Assembly: GCF_040183065.1 (NCBI RefSeq)
Contig: NC_091117.1
Span: 100,071,001-100,135,000 of the forward strand
Direction: 5' to 3'
DNA from: Periplaneta americana
Taxonomy: Eukaryota > Arthropoda > Insecta > Blattodea > Blattidae
DNA: 64,000 bases
Part shown: one piece after another, positions 22,582 to 34,099 of the stretch
Position numbering within the stretch: position 1 is the stretch's first letter
Layout of the letters: each line of letters begins with the position of its first letter
Position numbers and translations under genes: made by a program
Notes under the pieces: model-generated
What the model was told of the DNA's origin: nothing
Database searches by the model: none
Seen by the model: only the letters and a program-made list of their open reading frames with translations

Positions 22582-24689
22582 TAGACAACATATGGGCATA
22601 GACGCTGACTTTTAATTTCTTCAATGGGTGCTTAATGCTCACACTTTGACACTGATATAAATTTTCGCGTACCTTTCATACGTCTATCATCCCATTTTCC
22701 CAATCATTCATTAATTCATCCATTCATTCGGGGAACTGCTCTCTCACATTCAAGATTCTGCATGTATACAATGTGCTATATGCATAAAAGCAAATTTACA
22801 CTGAAATAATTCATTATATGCCAGTATTATAAGGCATATTGCTTGATTTTGGTAATGTCATGGTTCTTATACTTATTTGGAAAAGTTACAAATTATTAAT
22901 AAAAATAGATCTATTTTATGTACATTTACACTTGCTTATTGTCATTTACACTTACTTTTTATTCCGTATTTTCCTTGAAATAAATGTGTATTATTATTAT
23001 TAATATTGTGAAATATATTCCTACAATATTTTAATATATTAATAAATTTAATATTTTTATCCATAACTTCTATCTAAATAAAATTGGTCTTTATTTCACT
23101 GTCCTTAGTAACCTAAACAATGGCTTTATTCACAGCAGTGAACTTCCTCACAAATAATAAATTAGAAAGAAAAGGTATGCACTTTAAAATTGAATTTAGA
23201 TACCAATAATTAAATTTAGATACCAGTAATGGATAAAATATTGTATAGCACATGTATGTACTGATTCTCTAAAAAGTCTTTTGATGTTGCAAGCTTCTTT
23301 TTATCTGTACAGTAAGAAATTTTGTCACTTTTGAAAGTACTAAAGCAAACAGTAGGAAAGTTAAATAATATATTCATTTTTTTTTTCTTATCCAAAAGCA
23401 GAAAATTGACTCTGCAGCATTCACCCATATTTAAAAAATACTTGCTTTTATGTTTAAAGTTATTATTACAATTTTAAAACTAGAAAAAGTTGACCTTAAA
23501 AATTTCTAAACTGTGTACTAGTGAAGTTGTACAGTGTGTAAAAGATAAAAACCAACTATAAGTGAAAGTTGAAGAGAAAAGACAAATAAGATCGTTTTAA
23601 ATGTAACTTGCTCCCTCATTTTAACTGTAGAATTAATATTGTTTCATGGTCTGGTCAGTTTGAGTTATTAATACTTATATTGAAATGTATTTTCTGCAGT
23701 GCAGAATTACTATATTGAAAGCCACATGAGTGTTTGTTTGTAAATTTAAGTTATTATTGTATGTTTGAATTACATTCTTACTAACACTCTTAGTTTGAAC
23801 TCTGAATTCCGAAAAAGAATAATAAAAAGACTAGTAAATGGAGTAAATACAACATCACATTTGTATGTTGAAAATTTGCAATAGATGCATGGAAGGCCAG
23901 GGAACCTTCGCTTCCCCCTGTTCATAAAGTGAAAAAGAAGAAATTTATTACAGAAATTATATTTTAATCGTGAGAACTATGATTTCTCTAATCTTAAAAT
24001 GTCACAAAATTCTTTCCCTGAGCATCTGTGCTGGTCGAGGTGGGAAGGACCTGTTACTGCTCAAGATGGGTTCGTTTATTTGCGTTCGAACTTCGGAAGA
24101 CTTTGCCGCTCCACCCATTGTCAAAGCTGCTTGCTTCGCACTTTGTGAAAACATAATATTGATGCATTGGAATGAAAAGTTCTTTCTGTGTGCAAAATAT
24201 AACTTTTTTTACTTGCACATATGTGATTCTAAATTACTTGAAATTTAAAATATAAAATTGTATTGTAGACTCGTAGTTTAGTGAAAGGGAAGCAAGCCAG
24301 CAAACTTACCATAGTATAGGATCCTTCGAGGGGAAAAAAAACACTAGCTACATAATAGAAAATATTCGCAACAAGTGGATAACTCTGACAGTACACCAGC
24401 ACCGACTATGCTCACCACTAGTCACCAAGTCATATCGAGTCATGTCAAACAAAAGAGAATCGAAATGTTGCTGTAAAATTGGTATTCTTTAAAAATTCAC
24501 TGCACTAGTGAAGTGCAAGATTTACAGAATATAACTGTGATATAATGGCGGATTTTTAGTGCACTGAATTGAAATGTAAGTTTTCGAAGATATATTATTT
24601 TTACTATTACACTGCTATAAATTTTAAAGCTCTTCATACTGCTGGACTAACAAAATAAGATTCACATCATCTACTTCATAGCCACTGGC
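22582..24689. other. Intergenic, no feature recognised
   Basis: AT-rich; open frames of up to 92 codons (for example 23970-24248 +) have no recognised motif. Confidence 0.45.
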
Positions 24690-24905
24690 GTAACTCATTC
24701 GGCTGAGGCACTTGGCTGCTGATTTGGACTTGTGCTTGGGCGATTACCTGGTTGGATTTTTTCCGAGGTTTTCCCCAACCATAAGGCAAATATCAGGTAA
24801 TCTATGGCAAATTCTCGGCCTCATCTCGCCAAATACCACCTTGCTATCACCAATCCCACTGTTGCTAAATAACCTAGTAGTTGATGCAGCATCATTAAAA
24901 ACCAG
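24690..24905 (+). repeat. tRNA-derived SINE (CGTCGTTAAATAACC-tail family)
   Basis: The conserved body (TTACCTGGTTG, TTTCCGAGGTTTTCCCC, CTCATCTCGCCAAATACCA) and the tail ending in a variant of GATACAGCGTCGTTAAATAACC are shared with copies at 28750, 30590 and 36265. The head is tRNA-like. Confidence 0.8.
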
Positions 24906-25204
24906 TTTTAAAAATTCATTTCAATTATACCTTCGACATAACCGTGGCTGGAGGCCTTGCAGTGGATATAATGTCATGGCATTCTCTATTTTCATCATGG
25001 CTGTACGGAAATCCATTTAGAATACTCTGGTCAGAATTCTGAATGGAATCCGGTCATACAGACAGAGGTGATATGGCCAAGTGGGCGATGCTCCATTTAA
25101 AATAGTGCAGATAATAAAAATCCAAACATGCCAAACGAAGCCATTCCGGTAAGTGAGTGCCTACCATTCAAGTACTTTAATAATATCCCACATCTTCTTC
25201 AGAC

Positions 25205-25605
25205 CATTATTCATTACTTTAGCTGACGATGCAGTTTCTCAACAAAATTGATCCAGAACTCCTTGATTTGACTTGTGGAATATGTACAAACTACTGGAAT
25301 TGAGCAGGAAACACTTCTTTTTATCTAATTTGCACAAGGCAAAATGGCAGACCAACTTATTAATACATCGCAACACCCTCTATCCAAGGAACATCAAAAC
25401 AAACACACCAACCCCAATCGCTATACTTTACACTGAAGTCAATCCAAAAATACCAAGTCATAAGTATCAACTAACTAAATAAAATGAAAATTATTGCTTT
25501 CTGCTCAATTTCGGTGTTTTGTACATATTCCCCAAGTCAAATCAAGGAGTTCTGAATAAATTTTGTCGAGAAAAAGCACCATCAGCTAAAGTAAATAATT
25601 ATTAC
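25205..25605. repeat. Foldback repeat with about 100-bp arms
   Basis: Left arm 25208-25306 and right arm 25498-25603 are inverted copies sharing AGAACTCCTTGATTTGACTT and TTACTTTAGCTGA, around a spacer of roughly 190 bp. It has no coding capacity. TSDs were not obvious, so the class is open. Confidence 0.7.
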
Positions 25606-25734
25606 ATGTTTTACTGAAGTCCAGAAAACTAGAAAACAGTTTTCGCTGCAAAAAACAAAAATATATATTAAATATGCACAAACACCCAAACTATGCACAT
25701 AATATGAAGACTGGAAAAGAAAAAAAGGCTTAAG

Positions 25735-25960
25735 TCCACCAATGTGGAGTAATGGTTAGCCCATCTGACAGTGAAAGAGCAAGCCTGGGTTTAAATCCTG
25801 GTTGGGATTTTTTCTGGGGTTTTCTGTCAGTCAATTGAAACAGAATTGCTGGGTAACTTTCGGCGTTGGACCTCAGACTCATTTTGCCATCATTAATTCA
25901 CATATCATCATCCATACCATAAGCCAGGTTAAGTTCATGGTGTAGCATGCTGTTCAGCAA
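25735..25960 (+). repeat. tRNA-derived SINE, diverged 3' end
   Basis: A tRNA-like head (AATGTGGAGTAATGGTTAG, TGGGTTTAAATCC) is followed by the shared body (GCTGGGTAACTTTCGGCG, GACCTCAGACTCATTTTGCC). The tail differs from the 28750 copy. Confidence 0.7.
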
Positions 25961-26479
25961 CCCAATCATTCACAGAATAGGAGTGGTAAGCACAATAAGC
26001 CTCGGGCTGCAGTATAAGCCTTCGGGTCTCTCCTCCATACAAAAGAGAAAAAAAAAGTGCCAAGGAGACAAACCGTAGAAAAAACTTTCTTGTGCGACTA
26101 GTAATATAATATTTAGGGCTAGACTTTTCATGATTTTGGAAATTTTTTATCAGATCAGTGAGCTGCTACAATATACAGAAATTCACTTTATGAAAAAAAT
26201 AAAAAAAAATATATATATATATATATGTGTGTGCATATTTGGCAATTTTATCCTGATAGAGCATACTTTAATGATACTGGTCATATTCGACATATTTTTA
26301 CCTTTTGAAGCTTTTTATATACTTGTCTGTAGATCTTTTAAGATGCGAAAAAGAGAGTGGTGTGTGGAAAGCAATGGGAAGCTACTGCATTTATCTTTCC
26401 CAAGAAAAACTGCAAACATGGCATGAAGACTGGAGAAAGCTGGGTTTGCAGTGAAAAATCTGCTCTTGGACAGAACACT

Positions 26480-26536
26480 GAATGAATGAATGAATGAATG
26501 AATGAATGAATGAATGAATGAATGAATGAATGAATA
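26480..26536. repeat. (TGAA)n microsatellite
   Basis: About 14 tandem GAAT/TGAA units. Confidence 0.95.
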
Positions 26537-26839
26537 TCCATTGTTGGTTTCCTTTGTTCTTTGAATTTCTTACAGTTATGTTCTTTCATTTTCCCCTGGT
26601 AAAATTTTAATATTTCCTTCCTCCTTTATTGTGTGGAATGTGCAAAATGGATTTGACCCTAAATTGTCATGAGTCACGACAAATATTTGTCTATTGTATT
26701 CACGCAGGTAGGGAAAGCGTTTTCTTCTAGTTTCTTCCCTGATAATTTTTGAGAGTACCATGTGAATGTATTACTACAGTAACAAATTGTTTTAACACAT
26801 AGCATTGTCCTTGTAATGTACGTAATTAGAAATGGTTTT

Positions 26840-26987
26840 GATTTCATTTTTACATAAAATGCATACCTTGAATAATACAAGTAGAGATTCCCAAGCAACA
26901 ATAAAGTATTCCAGATTTCATTTTTACATAAAATGCATACCTTGAATAATACAAGTAGAGATTCCCAAGCAACAATAAAGTATTCCA
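26840..26987. repeat. 74-bp tandem duplication in the THAP-gene remnant
   Basis: Bases 26840-26913 are repeated exactly or nearly so at 26914-26987 (unit starts GATTTCATTTTTACATAAAA). Since 74 is not a multiple of three, the duplication also breaks the frame. Confidence 0.95.
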
Positions 26988-27614
26988 CTGTAGCTTCATT
27001 TCCATGTATGGTGGAAGACTCTTTTTTCTCACTATCACTTGCTTGTCTCAGAATCTGAAGTATCAGGTTTGTAAAACCTTTCATCCAATATATCCTGGTC
27101 TACTTCATCATCCCGTTAATATTTTCTCCAGCCAATATTATTTCCTAATAATTTCAGTTCCTAGTTCACACTGTACTTCTGAATTCTTAGTAGAGATGGA
27201 AGAAAAAATCACTAGCAGCGATTTTTCACCGGTGATTAAAAAATCACTTTCACTCCAGTGAGTAGACTGTTCATTAACCAGTGAAACAGTAATCAAGTGG
27301 TGATTTACTCATTGCATCAGAAACAACTGTAAGGTATCACTATACCTCATTGATTTCAACATACAGCTCAATGTCTTACATTGCAGTCTTCTGCCACTTG
27401 TTGAACAATTTTTGAAGTGCTTGACATTACATGGATTTTTGTTCTTTTCAAGTTTGTAATGATTTGTGATGAAGGAAAATATTGAAATTTCAGTGCTGAG
27501 TTGAACAACTTAGTGGTATGACATAACTTTCTTTGGTAGATTTTTAAGAACTAGGTTATTTTCAACGTAAAATAGTTCGATAGTTAGCTATATATTCTAA
27601 TGCACTGTTATAGC

Positions 27615-28243
27615 TAGAGACGAGAATTTCATGCACTATAAAATCCCAAAATATGCATGTATTCATGCACTATCAATCTATGAAACATGTACGATCAAGC
27701 GAAAAAATACATTAAAATATGCACTTCCATTTTTGTTCCAAATTTCTTATTTCACTTCACTTTTTTGCACAGTTAACAACTAACAACATTTCTAAATTGG
27801 TTTCTGTGAGGTTCCTGCGCTTGTCAGTCTATATGTTTTTGTAGACAGAAAATGACCTCTCTACACTGCAAGAAGTTATGTTATGGGTGCAAACTTGAAT
27901 GAACCTTTTTCTTTTATTTAGTTTTTTTCTTTTCCTTCTTCAATCCTGATTCCTGAAACTAAAATGGAGGTTATAAAAATCGAGAAACTTAGGTGTCCAC
28001 TCAAAACAATTAAAACATGTATTTAAACTGAATATAATGTGTATTATATGCATGATTAAGCCAAAAATTGCTTAAATATGCATTATGCATGTTTTATCCC
28101 CAAAAAGACCAAAACATGCAAATATGCACGGAAAAAGTACACATATTTGTAACCGAAAAGTAATGAAATGTTTTAAGTATTAAGTTTGAGCTATGTCCTA
28201 TATTCCTATAAAAACATGCATTTGCATGGAATTCTCGTCTCTA
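27615..28243. mobile_element. hAT MITE with 8-bp TSD
   Basis: TIRs TAGAGACGAGAATTTCATGC and its inverse at 28223-28243 are flanked by GTTATAGC on both sides (27607-27614 and 28244-28251). The 629-bp interior repeats the words ATATGCA and CATGCA in both orientations and has no coding capacity. Confidence 0.93.
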
Positions 28244-28467
28244 GTTATAGCCCTTCTGCCCCCTACTTGTTCAAATATAACACTCTAGGGGTCCATGACG
28301 CAATACTAGAGAAACGACCACTTCTCTATTAATTCATCCTGGACCTCTCTCATGTTATGTTGGTAATTAGCGATTAGCGGGGCTTTAAAAATGTTATGGT
28401 GGTCACCAGTGAGGCAAAAATTTCACTAGTCAGCTTGGTGAAATTACAGCAGCACAATTAAAAAATC

Positions 28468-30543
28468 TTAGTTATTTCTGCTGTTTGAGATGAATGTGTG
28501 TGTTTAGAGACTATTGATAGAATAGCTGCTTTGGAGTCTGACAATATAACTGCATTCTTAAATTTATTGATGTGAAATAGAAGATTCCTGAGACTTTCAC
28601 TTATTGCAACGAATTCTCCATTAAAACTTGTTCCATATCCAAGAGATCTATAAAGTGAGAAGAGACAGCACGTAACACCTGCACCAGCACCTTGTTCTCT
28701 GGAGATCAAGGATCCGTCAGTGTATAAATGAAGCCAGTTTTGTAGAGGGGTCCACACCTGTGGAGTAACGGTCAGTGCGTCTGGCCGCAAAACCAGGTGG
28801 CCCGGGTTCGAATCCCAGTCGGGGCAAGTTACCTGGTTGACGTTTTTTCCGGGGTTTTCCCTCAACCCAATACAAGCAAATGCTGGGTAACTTTCGGTGC
28901 TGGACCCCGGACTCATTTCACCAGCATTATCACCTTCATATCATTCAGACGCTAAATAACCTAGATGTTGATACAACGTCGTAAAATAACCAAATAAAAT
29001 AAAAAAAATTTGTGGAGGGTACCTAATATTAATTGTCTCTAAAGACAATTGTTTCATTATTTCAGTGCTTACTTCTGATTTCAGTATTTCTTCTGTTAAA
29101 TTTAGATTATATTCTATATATAATAGAGTTAAAGGGTTTGGTTTAATTTGTAAGTTTTCTTTTAAATTCGGGATATTGATTTTCTGCTTTAATTCTTGAA
29201 CCATGGATATGAAACTTTTTTGAGTTTTCAATCTACAGAGAGGACTGTATGAATGCCAATTGTTTCCTGGTAATCTGATAAGTTTTTCATATTGAATCAG
29301 TGCTTTTTCTTCTTTTGTCATTTTGATGCTGTTAATATTAGTGAGGAATCTCAAAGAATCTATTGGAGTTGTTTTGATTCTACCAGTAATGAGTCTGAGA
29401 GCTTGGTTTTGAACATATTCTATTTCGTTTATGAAAGGTGAAGTAATTAAAATTTCTCCGCAGTATGTTAGCACCAGCTATATAAACATTTTGTATGTAG
29501 TGTTCAAAGTATTCCTAGAGCATCCCCATTTCTTTCCTGTTAGTCTTTTTAGAAGGGAGAATCTTTTACTAGCTTTTTCAGAAATGTATTTCAAATGATT
29601 GCTCCATGTTAACTTACTATCGAAAATAACTCCAAGATATTTGGATTCATAAGTCCTAGGAAGGTGTTGGCCGTTGTATTGGATATTGAATTCTCTTTCT
29701 TTTTTACCAAGTGAAAATATTTGGTAGTTACTTTTGCTTAAATTGAGTGTCATCAAATTTGATGTATTCCATTCATGTGGTTGATTTAGAGCTTTAAGAG
29801 CAGAATTTTGAATTTTGTCTTATGTCTGTGAGATCCGGAAGTCCACAAAACTATATCATCTGCAAATAGTGCTGTTTTCATGTTTGATTCCTCTAATAGG
29901 GAGGGTAAGTCATTTATATAAATATTGAATAAAGTTGTGCTGAGGACAGAGCCCTGAGGTAGACCTCGATATGTTTGTCTGTAACTAGAAAGTGAGTTAT
30001 TGAATTTAGTGGCAATGAATCTTTGACTAAGGAATTCTGATATCCATCTGAACATAAATTGGAATTGTATTCCAATGGATACCATCCCATTGTGGAATCC
30101 TGGGAAACGAGAATGCGGATGCACTAGCAAAGAAGGGCAGCACTGCTACTTACAGACCTGTTACTAAATCTACATATTACTCTGTGAAAAGATTTATTAA
30201 ATCTACATACTTAGACTTCAACAAACAAAATTTGATAGCACAATCTCAAGGGAAAAAATGGAACTCTCTGCATCATAATCCACAGTTAATTCCCGATTTA
30301 CCACGAAAATCGTCTGTAGCTGCATTTAGATTGGCAACAGGCCATGATTGTTTGGCCAAACATCTGCATAGAATTGGAATATATCAATCCCCTAACTGCC
30401 CATTGTGCAACTCAAACCAAGAAATGGATTCGGAACACCTCAAAATCTGTGCTTCAGTGGGTGACCATGATAATATCTTTGAAAAATATTGGAGTGCAAG
30501 AGGTCAAATGACTTTATTGTCAAACGCCTGGCATTAGAAAACA
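28468..30543 (-). mobile_element. RNase H-bearing LINE, inverted by twin priming
   Basis: The - strand segment (about 30060 down to 28468) encodes RT parts (YRGLPQGSVLSTTLFNIYIN, LFADDIVLWT, SKYLGVIFDSKLTWSNHL), the thumb, and the first half of RNase H (LHLYTDGSL, ILSDSKAA). The + strand segment (about 30062-30543) encodes the second half of RNase H (WIPSHCGI, NENADALA) and the CCHC-like tail (CPLCNSNQEMDSEH). The two halves abut in opposite orientation, and the whole is flanked by 14-bp direct repeats at 28454-28467 and 30544-30557. It is 5'-truncated and contains a SINE at 28750-29010. RNase H after RT points to the I/R1/LOA group. Confidence 0.9.
28750..29010 (+). mobile_element. tRNA-derived SINE inserted in the LINE
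   Basis: A tRNA-like head (GTGGAGTAACGGTCAGTGCG, GGGTTCGAATCCC), the conserved body (TTACCTGGTTG, GCTGGGTAACTTTCGGTGCT) and the tail (GATACAACGTCGTAAAATAACC plus A-rich) are complete. Flanks are TGTAGAGGG (28741-28749) and TGTGGAGGG (29011-29019). Removing it rejoins the LINE frame NIRYPPQ with NWLHLYTDGS. Confidence 0.93.
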
Positions 30544-30589
30544 ACAATTAAAAAATCGGAATTTTTTTCATTCAAGAAAAAATTAATTA

Positions 30590-30822
30590 ACAAGAAGGTA
30601 GCCACTGCTGTAGCGCATTTGCTTGCTGGTCCGGAGTTGCGCTTAGGCATGGGTACGATTCCCGCTTGGGCTGATTCCCAGTTTTTTCGACCGTAAGGCG
30701 AAAGTCAGATAACCTATGGTGAATCCTCGACCTTATCTCGTCATATATCATCTCATCACCAATTCCATCGACACTAATAATCAAGTAGTTGATACAGCGT
30801 CGTTAAATAACCAAAAGATGGA
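30590..30822 (+). repeat. tRNA-derived SINE
   Basis: The head is tRNA-like, the body has GACCTTATCTCGTCATATAT and the tail GATACAGCGTCGTTAAATAA. It belongs to the 24690/28750 family. A clean TSD was not found. Confidence 0.8.
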
Positions 30823-31307
30823 GGGGGCTACAACATTGTATTAGAATATACTGGCAAGCATAAAACGATTTATATTTTGAAAATATTTGTACCTGTTATA
30901 TATATATAAGAACATTTTGCCTTCTTAGATGTAGCTTTCCTGGAGAATTACCACTAATATTTACCGTATATTGTAGTAGTTTAACGATACTATAACTGTA
31001 GAATGTGTGAATAAAAAGAAGGGAGAAGCTAGAATTATTAAAGTTGATGTAACAATGCAGGCCTACAAATATCACTTTGTTCAACCACACTTACCAGTTT
31101 ATGACCTTTATTATATATGCAACCAAATGAAAATACCGGTATTTAAATTAAATATTCTTATTTTTAAATTCCGCAAATAATCTCAACTAATGTGTCTGAT
31201 TTCACCATAATATATTTTTTTCTGAGTTCTGTTTTTTTCTCTGCACTGTCAATGCACTCATAATATCTTATTCCTTTCATTATTTTAACACTAATGCATC
31301 TACGAAC

Positions 31308-31565
31308 ATAACGTCGTTGTTCCTGCAATAATGCCTAGGTGACATATTTATCGATTTTCGATTTTTGCTCTATTAAATAACTTAAATAGTGATATAGCAA
31401 ATAATAAAATCTCCTATATGTAATTATATTTCTTTGTTTCGAAAATGTAAGAATTCACAGTCTCTTATGTACGGCTACCATAGGATGAATAAATGTTTTT
31501 TTCTTCCTACTGAAAAATTTTATATTTTGCACTCCGAAGTTATTGCAGGAACAACGACGATAATC
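31308..31565. mobile_element. Small MITE with about 20-bp TIRs
   Basis: CGTCGTTGTTCCTGCAATAA near 31313 reappears inverted near 31543-31562. The interior of about 210 bp is AT-rich and non-coding. The flanking duplication is not clear, so the superfamily is unassigned. Confidence 0.7.
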
Positions 31566-32329
31566 ACATTCACCAGTAATTCAAAACAGTTGCTCGCTCT
31601 TCGTAGTTAGAAATCACTCCCAATTGCCCCCACTCACTAGATCACTGCTGTACCAGTGATCAGCTGATCTAAGACCGCTCTATAGCACAGGTCTCTCATC
31701 GTCATCACTGGCAACTGGAAATCACCTCTTATCACTGGATCACTGATTAAAATCACCGTGATAAAAAATTAGCTGTCACTGCTTCACCAGTGAGTGAAAA
31801 ATCATGTTTTACACCATCTCTAATTCTTAGTATTTTCACCTCCTTCAATATTAAATTCTTTTACAACATTGTTGTCATTACCACCTTTGTCGTCACTGTT
31901 ATTGTCAAGACACAACTCAGTAACGATATTTTTTTCGAATAATAGCCTCGTAACATTCAGTTCTTTGTCATTTGCTGTAGGACGAAGATGGCAAAGTATC
32001 AATTACGTTACTGGAACTTGCTGTCTGTTTTTCATTTGTCCTTATATTAGGGACAAATCCTGGTTTTAACAAAGGTCCTTTGAACTTTTCATCCGTCATA
32101 AGTCGAATTTTTAAAATCTGTGATTGTTCATGATCTGTATCTTTAAAATGCGAGGAACATAAACGAGCTCCAGGACAAGGCACAAAATTTTTTCTTTTAC
32201 AAAATTCTAATCATTTTCTATTACCTTTGAGAGGATTTATCTCTATTTGGAAATGTATGGAAACTATTTCCCCTATGAGTTTCACTTCTTACATTACAGC
32301 CATATGCACTACACACGGGAATTTTTTCA

Positions 32330-33110
32330 CAATTATATGTTTCTAAAATAGGCTACTAAACTGTCTCTCATCACCACAAGTTAAAAAGCACTATGATAAT
32401 ACTACTGTAAAGCAAGTCTCAAACGACGAATTCTGCTACACTGATGTACATGCATGCACTGGCTATAACTAAAATCCCACTATCACATATTGTCGTCAGC
32501 CATGTGACTGGATCGTGTGACATCACAAGTAGATTTGTTATCCTTTTTCTTGGTGCAACAAGGCAGAGGTCAAGAGAGATAAGCGTACCACTGCAATAAA
32601 CAACATGACTTTTGTGTTTTGTTCTCCTTTAGTGAATCTTTCAGGTGCCAATTATTGGAATAAATGGGCACAAAACACGCTCAATCAGAAACTGTAAACA
32701 TTATTCTGAAAGTAAAAGTGAAAAATATAATCATGTTTCTTGGAGATGGACTGTCAATTCCAACATTAGCTGCAGTCAGAGAGTACTTCGGTAGTTTCAT
32801 GGTGAGACGGGAGAAGAGATCGTTCTATCCTTCGAAGCATTCTCGCACAATGGACTCTCGAAAGTAAAAACACTGTCTAATCATATACTTATAATTACAA
32901 TATTTATTTCTATACTTCTCTTTTTTAGCAGCAAACACCCCAATGAAAGGAAGAGTATTTATCAATAATCAAATGATCATTATGCAGATAGGCATTAAAA
33001 AACAACAGTAGATACATAATTTTACTATGCCGCATATCTTTACGTAAAATTGCGTGTGGGTATGTTACATTGATAGGTGCAAAACTTCTTTTCCTTGTAT
33101 TCTTCTATTC
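32330..33110. other. Intergenic, no feature recognised
   Basis: No recognised coding or repeat feature. A 67-codon frame at 32664-32867 (+) has no motif I know. Confidence 0.45.
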
Positions 33111-33119
33111 ACTAATTCA

Positions 33120-34095
33120 CTCTTTTTACTTTGTATACATCTTGTTCTCCTTGTACTCCTCGTTTTCCTTGTCTTCCACTTGTTTTCTATTTAGCAATGT
33201 TCTCTTTGCATTCCCCATGTATTTTTCCTTGCATTATATTTGTTCTCCTTGTATTCCCCTTGTTCTCCTTATCTTTCTTTTCTATTCCTCTTTTCCTCCT
33301 TGTTCACCTTGCATTCCCCTTGTTCTTCTTGTGCTCCCCTTGCTTTCCTTGTCTTCTGTCTGTTCTCGATTTTCGAATGTTCTCCTTGTCTTCCCCATGT
33401 TATCCATGTATTTTCCTTGTATTCCCCATTTTATTCATGTATTTTCCTTGTATTCCCCATTTTATCCATGTATTTTCCTTGTATTCCCCTTGTTCTCCTT
33501 ATGTTTCCTTTGTTTTTCTTGTGTTCAACTGTTTTTCCTCTGCTCCCCGTTATCTCCTTGTATACTCCTTGTTCACTTGGAATTCCCTACTTTTCCTTGT
33601 ATTCCCCTTGTTCTCCTGATCTTTGCCTTCTTCTCCTTGTTTTTCCCATATTTCCTTCGTATTCTTCTTGTTTCTTGTATTCCTCCTGTTCTCCTTATAT
33701 TCCTCTTGTTCTTCTTGTGTTGCTCCTTTTCTCCTTCTATTCCCCCTGTTATCCTTATTTTCCCCTATTCTTTTGTCTTTTCCATTTTATGTTCCCCTTG
33801 TTATCCTGGTATTCCCCCTGTTCTTCTTGTCTTTTCCTTGTTAGACTGGTGTTCTTCCTGGTCTCTTTATGTTCCCATTATTCTACGTGTATTCCCTATG
33901 TCTTCTTCGTATTCCCCCCTGTTCTCTTTGCATTTCTCCTGTTCTCGTGTTCCCACTTCTTCTCGTGTTCCCTTGTTCATGTGTTCCTGTTGTTGTCCTT
34001 GTATTTGTATTCCTTCTTGTTCTTATTGTATTTCCCTTGTTGTTCTCCGTGTGTTCACCTTGTTCTCCTTGTCTTTCCATTGTTTTCCTGCAGAC
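33120..34095 (+). repeat. Pyrimidine-rich minisatellite, 20-bp unit, about 1 kb
   Basis: The unit approximates GTTCTCCTTGTATTCCCCTT and recurs with drift for roughly 50 copies, with local variants such as a CCATTTTATCCATGTATTTT stretch around 33420-33480. The + strand is mostly C and T. Because 20 is not a multiple of three and the unit has no stop, all three + frames stay open for up to 343 codons. The hydrophobic Ser/Pro/Cys-rich translation is an artefact of this. Confidence 0.93.
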
Positions 34096-34099
34096 TCAT

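Larger units (their letters stand above)
27191..31822. mobile_element. hAT-type transposon (non-autonomous), 8-bp TSD
   Basis: Ends are TAGAGATGG at 27191 and CCATCTCTA at 31822. Immediately outside is the 8-bp direct repeat ATTCTTAG (27183-27190 and 31823-31830), which fits hAT. The sub-termini carry many ATCACTGG/CCAGTGAT-like words in both orientations. The 4632 bp include a smaller hAT MITE, a twin-primed LINE holding a SINE, another SINE and a small MITE. No hAT transposase was seen. Confidence 0.88.
26690..32325 (-). pseudogene. THAP-domain gene, broken and split by a hAT transposon
   Basis: The - strand from 32325 encodes a THAP zinc finger: VCSAYGCNVRS, SFHTFP, then after frameshifts CPGARLCSSHFKDTD. 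Its C2-CH ligands are visible, but the usual Trp is replaced by a TGA. The coding sense continues to 31823, is cut by the 27191-31822 element, and resumes in the same frame at 27190 (NSEVQCELGTEII). It goes on through DDEVDQDILDERFYKPDTSD and FIVAWESLLVLFKVC. THAP followed by this type of segment is found in repetitive insect proteins, so the gene may itself be transposon-derived. Several frameshifts, stops and a 74-bp tandem duplication show it is dead. Confidence 0.75.

Noticed and set aside
26338..26480. Plus-strand ORF with FPRKTANMA as a second THAP-like fragment
   Set aside because: Only a few residues resemble a THAP start; the Cys ligands are not in place.
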